7,933 bases of DNA, taken from assembly GCA_958445555.1 (NCBI GenBank), contig CAUCSW010000027.1, forward strand, positions 1-7,933. Reading direction: 5' to 3'. The notes under the pieces were generated by a model. It had not been told where the DNA came from. It did not search any database and worked only from the letters and a program-made list of their open reading frames with translations. Origin of the DNA: an uncultured Clostridia bacterium. Its GTDB lineage: Bacteria; Bacillota; Clostridia; Oscillospirales; Acutalibacteraceae. The position numbers were made by a program, and so were the translations under genes. Below, piece after piece: positions 7,181-7,933 of this stretch (its first letter is position 1; the number at the start of each line of letters is the position of its first letter).

Positions 7181-7209
7181 ATAATATCACCGCCTGGGAT
7201 GATTGTCAA
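7181..7209 (-). promoter_or_regulatory. sigma-A promoter of the T-box tryptophan transport operon
   Basis: Consensus TTGACA (7204-7209) and TATTAT (7181-7186) with a 17-bp spacer. The predicted start is about 7174, just before Stem I of the T-box. Confidence 0.88.
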
Positions 7210-7276
7210 TAGATTTTTCTGAAATTTTTCTTTTTATTTTATAGCGTTACAATTGATGTGAGACTGAGAGGCATAG

Positions 7277-7343
7277 AAAAAGACGATTGAGATCGTTATA
7301 ATCAAGTTGCCGCACAATCACATAACGATAGGTCTCAATCGCC
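7277..7343 (-). ncRNA. candidate small structured RNA, about 67 nt
   Basis: A transcript predicted from the promoter at 7350-7358 would begin GGCGAUUGAGA at 7343. These first 11 bases pair fully (one G-U) with UCUCAAUCGUC at 7292-7282, which is followed at once by five U at 7281-7277. A second 7-bp stem (7328-7322 with 7299-7293) stacks inside, separated on one side by a 4-base bulge CCUA. It encloses a 22-base loop. Promoter, end-to-end stem and U-tract make a complete unit ending 68 bases before the T-box -35 box. It matches no RNA family I recognise. It could also be only a terminator for a transcript entering from the right. Confidence 0.45.
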
Positions 7344-7349
7344 ATGGAT

Positions 7350-7358
7350 ATTATAGCA
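7350..7358 (-). promoter_or_regulatory. extended -10 promoter for the small RNA candidate
   Basis: TGCTATAAT on the minus strand is a perfect extended -10 (TG at 7357-7358, TATAAT at 7350-7355). No clear -35 box is found at 16-18 bp; the extended -10 could compensate. Confidence 0.5.
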
Positions 7359-7793
7359 CAAAGCAAGAGGTTCTTTTTCTTAAACGACCGGCAGCAGCAA
7401 ATAATGTGGTGCCTGTACCCGGCGAATAATATACCGATGGCCGTTCTCGGCTGGAAATTGCCCAATCAGGCGCACCGTGAGCTCTGAGGATGCCGAACTT
7501 CGCGTTCTGTTTCTTGGTTTTTGTTTTTCTTCTTTAAGTTCTCGCATCTTTGACAAGTCCGCATATTTTCCCGCTTTTACTTTTGCCCGCTCCTTTGCAC
7601 CATTGCCGCGCAGCAGGAATAATGTATAAAGAGGAAATGCAAATTGCGGCGCTGCGCCGAGATTCGAACGGGAACCGCTCTGTACGATCAAATACACACC
7701 GACCGCGTGACTCATCCCGTTCTCACTGCGGACACGACGCCGAAAAAAGCGAAAACCGAAAACAGGAAGCAGAAACGGGAACGGTGAAGAAAA
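7359..7793. other. gene-poor stretch before feoA
   Basis: No protein family is recognisable in any frame. The longest open frame (7380-7715, minus) has no good ribosome site and an erratic Lys/Glu/Arg-rich composition. A weak candidate promoter for feoA is TTGCCG (7603-7608), 16 bp, TATAAA (7625-7630), which would give a leader of about 155 nt. A patch at about 7655-7672 resembles a tRNA T-loop on the minus strand but does not fold into one. No Fur-like or DtxR-like site is evident. Confidence 0.4.
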
Positions 7794-7933
7794 ATGAACG
7801 GATTAAACGAACTGCCGGTCGGAAGCAGGGCAAAAGTGGCGGCGATCACCCTTTCGGGCGGTATGAGAAGAAGACTTATAGATATGGGACTCATTGAAGG
7901 AACAACGATCGAATGCGTAGGCAAAAGCCCTTT
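7794..7933 (+). CDS. feoA: FeoA, ferrous iron transport accessory protein, N-terminal part cut by window edge
   Basis: Forty-six complete codons are present before the window ends. The sequence opens MNGLNELPVGSRAKV and continues with GGMRRRLIDMGLIEGTTIE, the typical FeoA order: a short L-x-E-L-P-x-G lead, then the R-R-L-x-D-M-G-L-x-x-G core of the SH3-like fold. FeoA is a small cytoplasmic protein of about 75-85 residues that assists the FeoB Fe(II) permease in anaerobes. A feoB gene would be expected just beyond the right edge but is not seen. The ribosome site is weak (GGTGAAG about 6 bases upstream); the start is chosen because the family begins at exactly this residue pattern. Confidence 0.9.
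   Translation, partial: MNGLNELPVGSRAKVAAITLSGGMRRRLIDMGLIEGTTIECVGKSP

Noticed and set aside
7344..7487. 47-residue plus-strand frame starting MDIIAQSKRFFFLND
   Set aside because: No ribosome site, it begins inside the small-RNA promoter region, and no family is recognised.
7380..7715. 111-residue open frame on the minus strand
   Set aside because: No ribosome site, no recognisable domain, and a composition shift along its length typical of a chance frame.
7655..7740. tRNA-like patch on the minus strand (GTTCGAATC with a D-arm-like stretch upstream)
   Set aside because: The T-stem does not pair, the anticodon arm has only 4 bp with an 8-base loop, and no acceptor stem can be formed.

Overview
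The window looks like a chromosomal segment of a Gram-positive anaerobe, most likely an uncultured gut-type Clostridia (Oscillospirales or Christensenellales-like). Supporting signs are a classical T-box leader, sigma-A promoters with good spacing, GGAGG-type ribosome binding sites, a DegV protein, an AEC carrier and FeoA. The lineage is inferred from gene style, not from a marker gene.

Left part (1-2605): a degV-family gene on the minus strand runs off the left edge and carries an in-frame TGA. Its promoter is divergent from that of a plus-strand two-gene unit, a membrane-anchored alpha/beta hydrolase with a Cys at the nucleophile position and an overlapping NodB-type polysaccharide deacetylase. 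This unit ends at a long, strong intrinsic terminator.

Middle (2606-2921): no gene. It holds a GC-rich, highly structured element bounded by a 29-bp inverted repeat and resembling a dispersed intergenic repeat or MITE.

Right part (2922-7209, minus strand): a tryptophan-uptake operon. A sigma-A promoter drives a T-box leader with a UGG (Trp) specifier and an intrinsic terminator. A possible 20-residue peptide ORF follows, then a TrpX-type lipoprotein (broken by a frameshift right after the signal peptide), a TrpY-type permease, a TrpZ-type ATPase, and an AEC-family carrier with no visible terminator before it. Read together, uncharged tRNA-Trp should switch on tryptophan import. The AEC carrier may be co-regulated and could move a tryptophan-related acid, but that is inference.

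Far right (7210-7933): a self-contained small-RNA candidate of about 67 nt (extended -10 promoter, end-to-end pairing, U-tract) lies just upstream of the T-box promoter. A gene-poor stretch follows, then the start of feoA, which runs off the right edge.

Two genes of otherwise normal appearance (degV, trpX) carry disabling lesions within 8 kb. This means either real gene decay or assembly errors.
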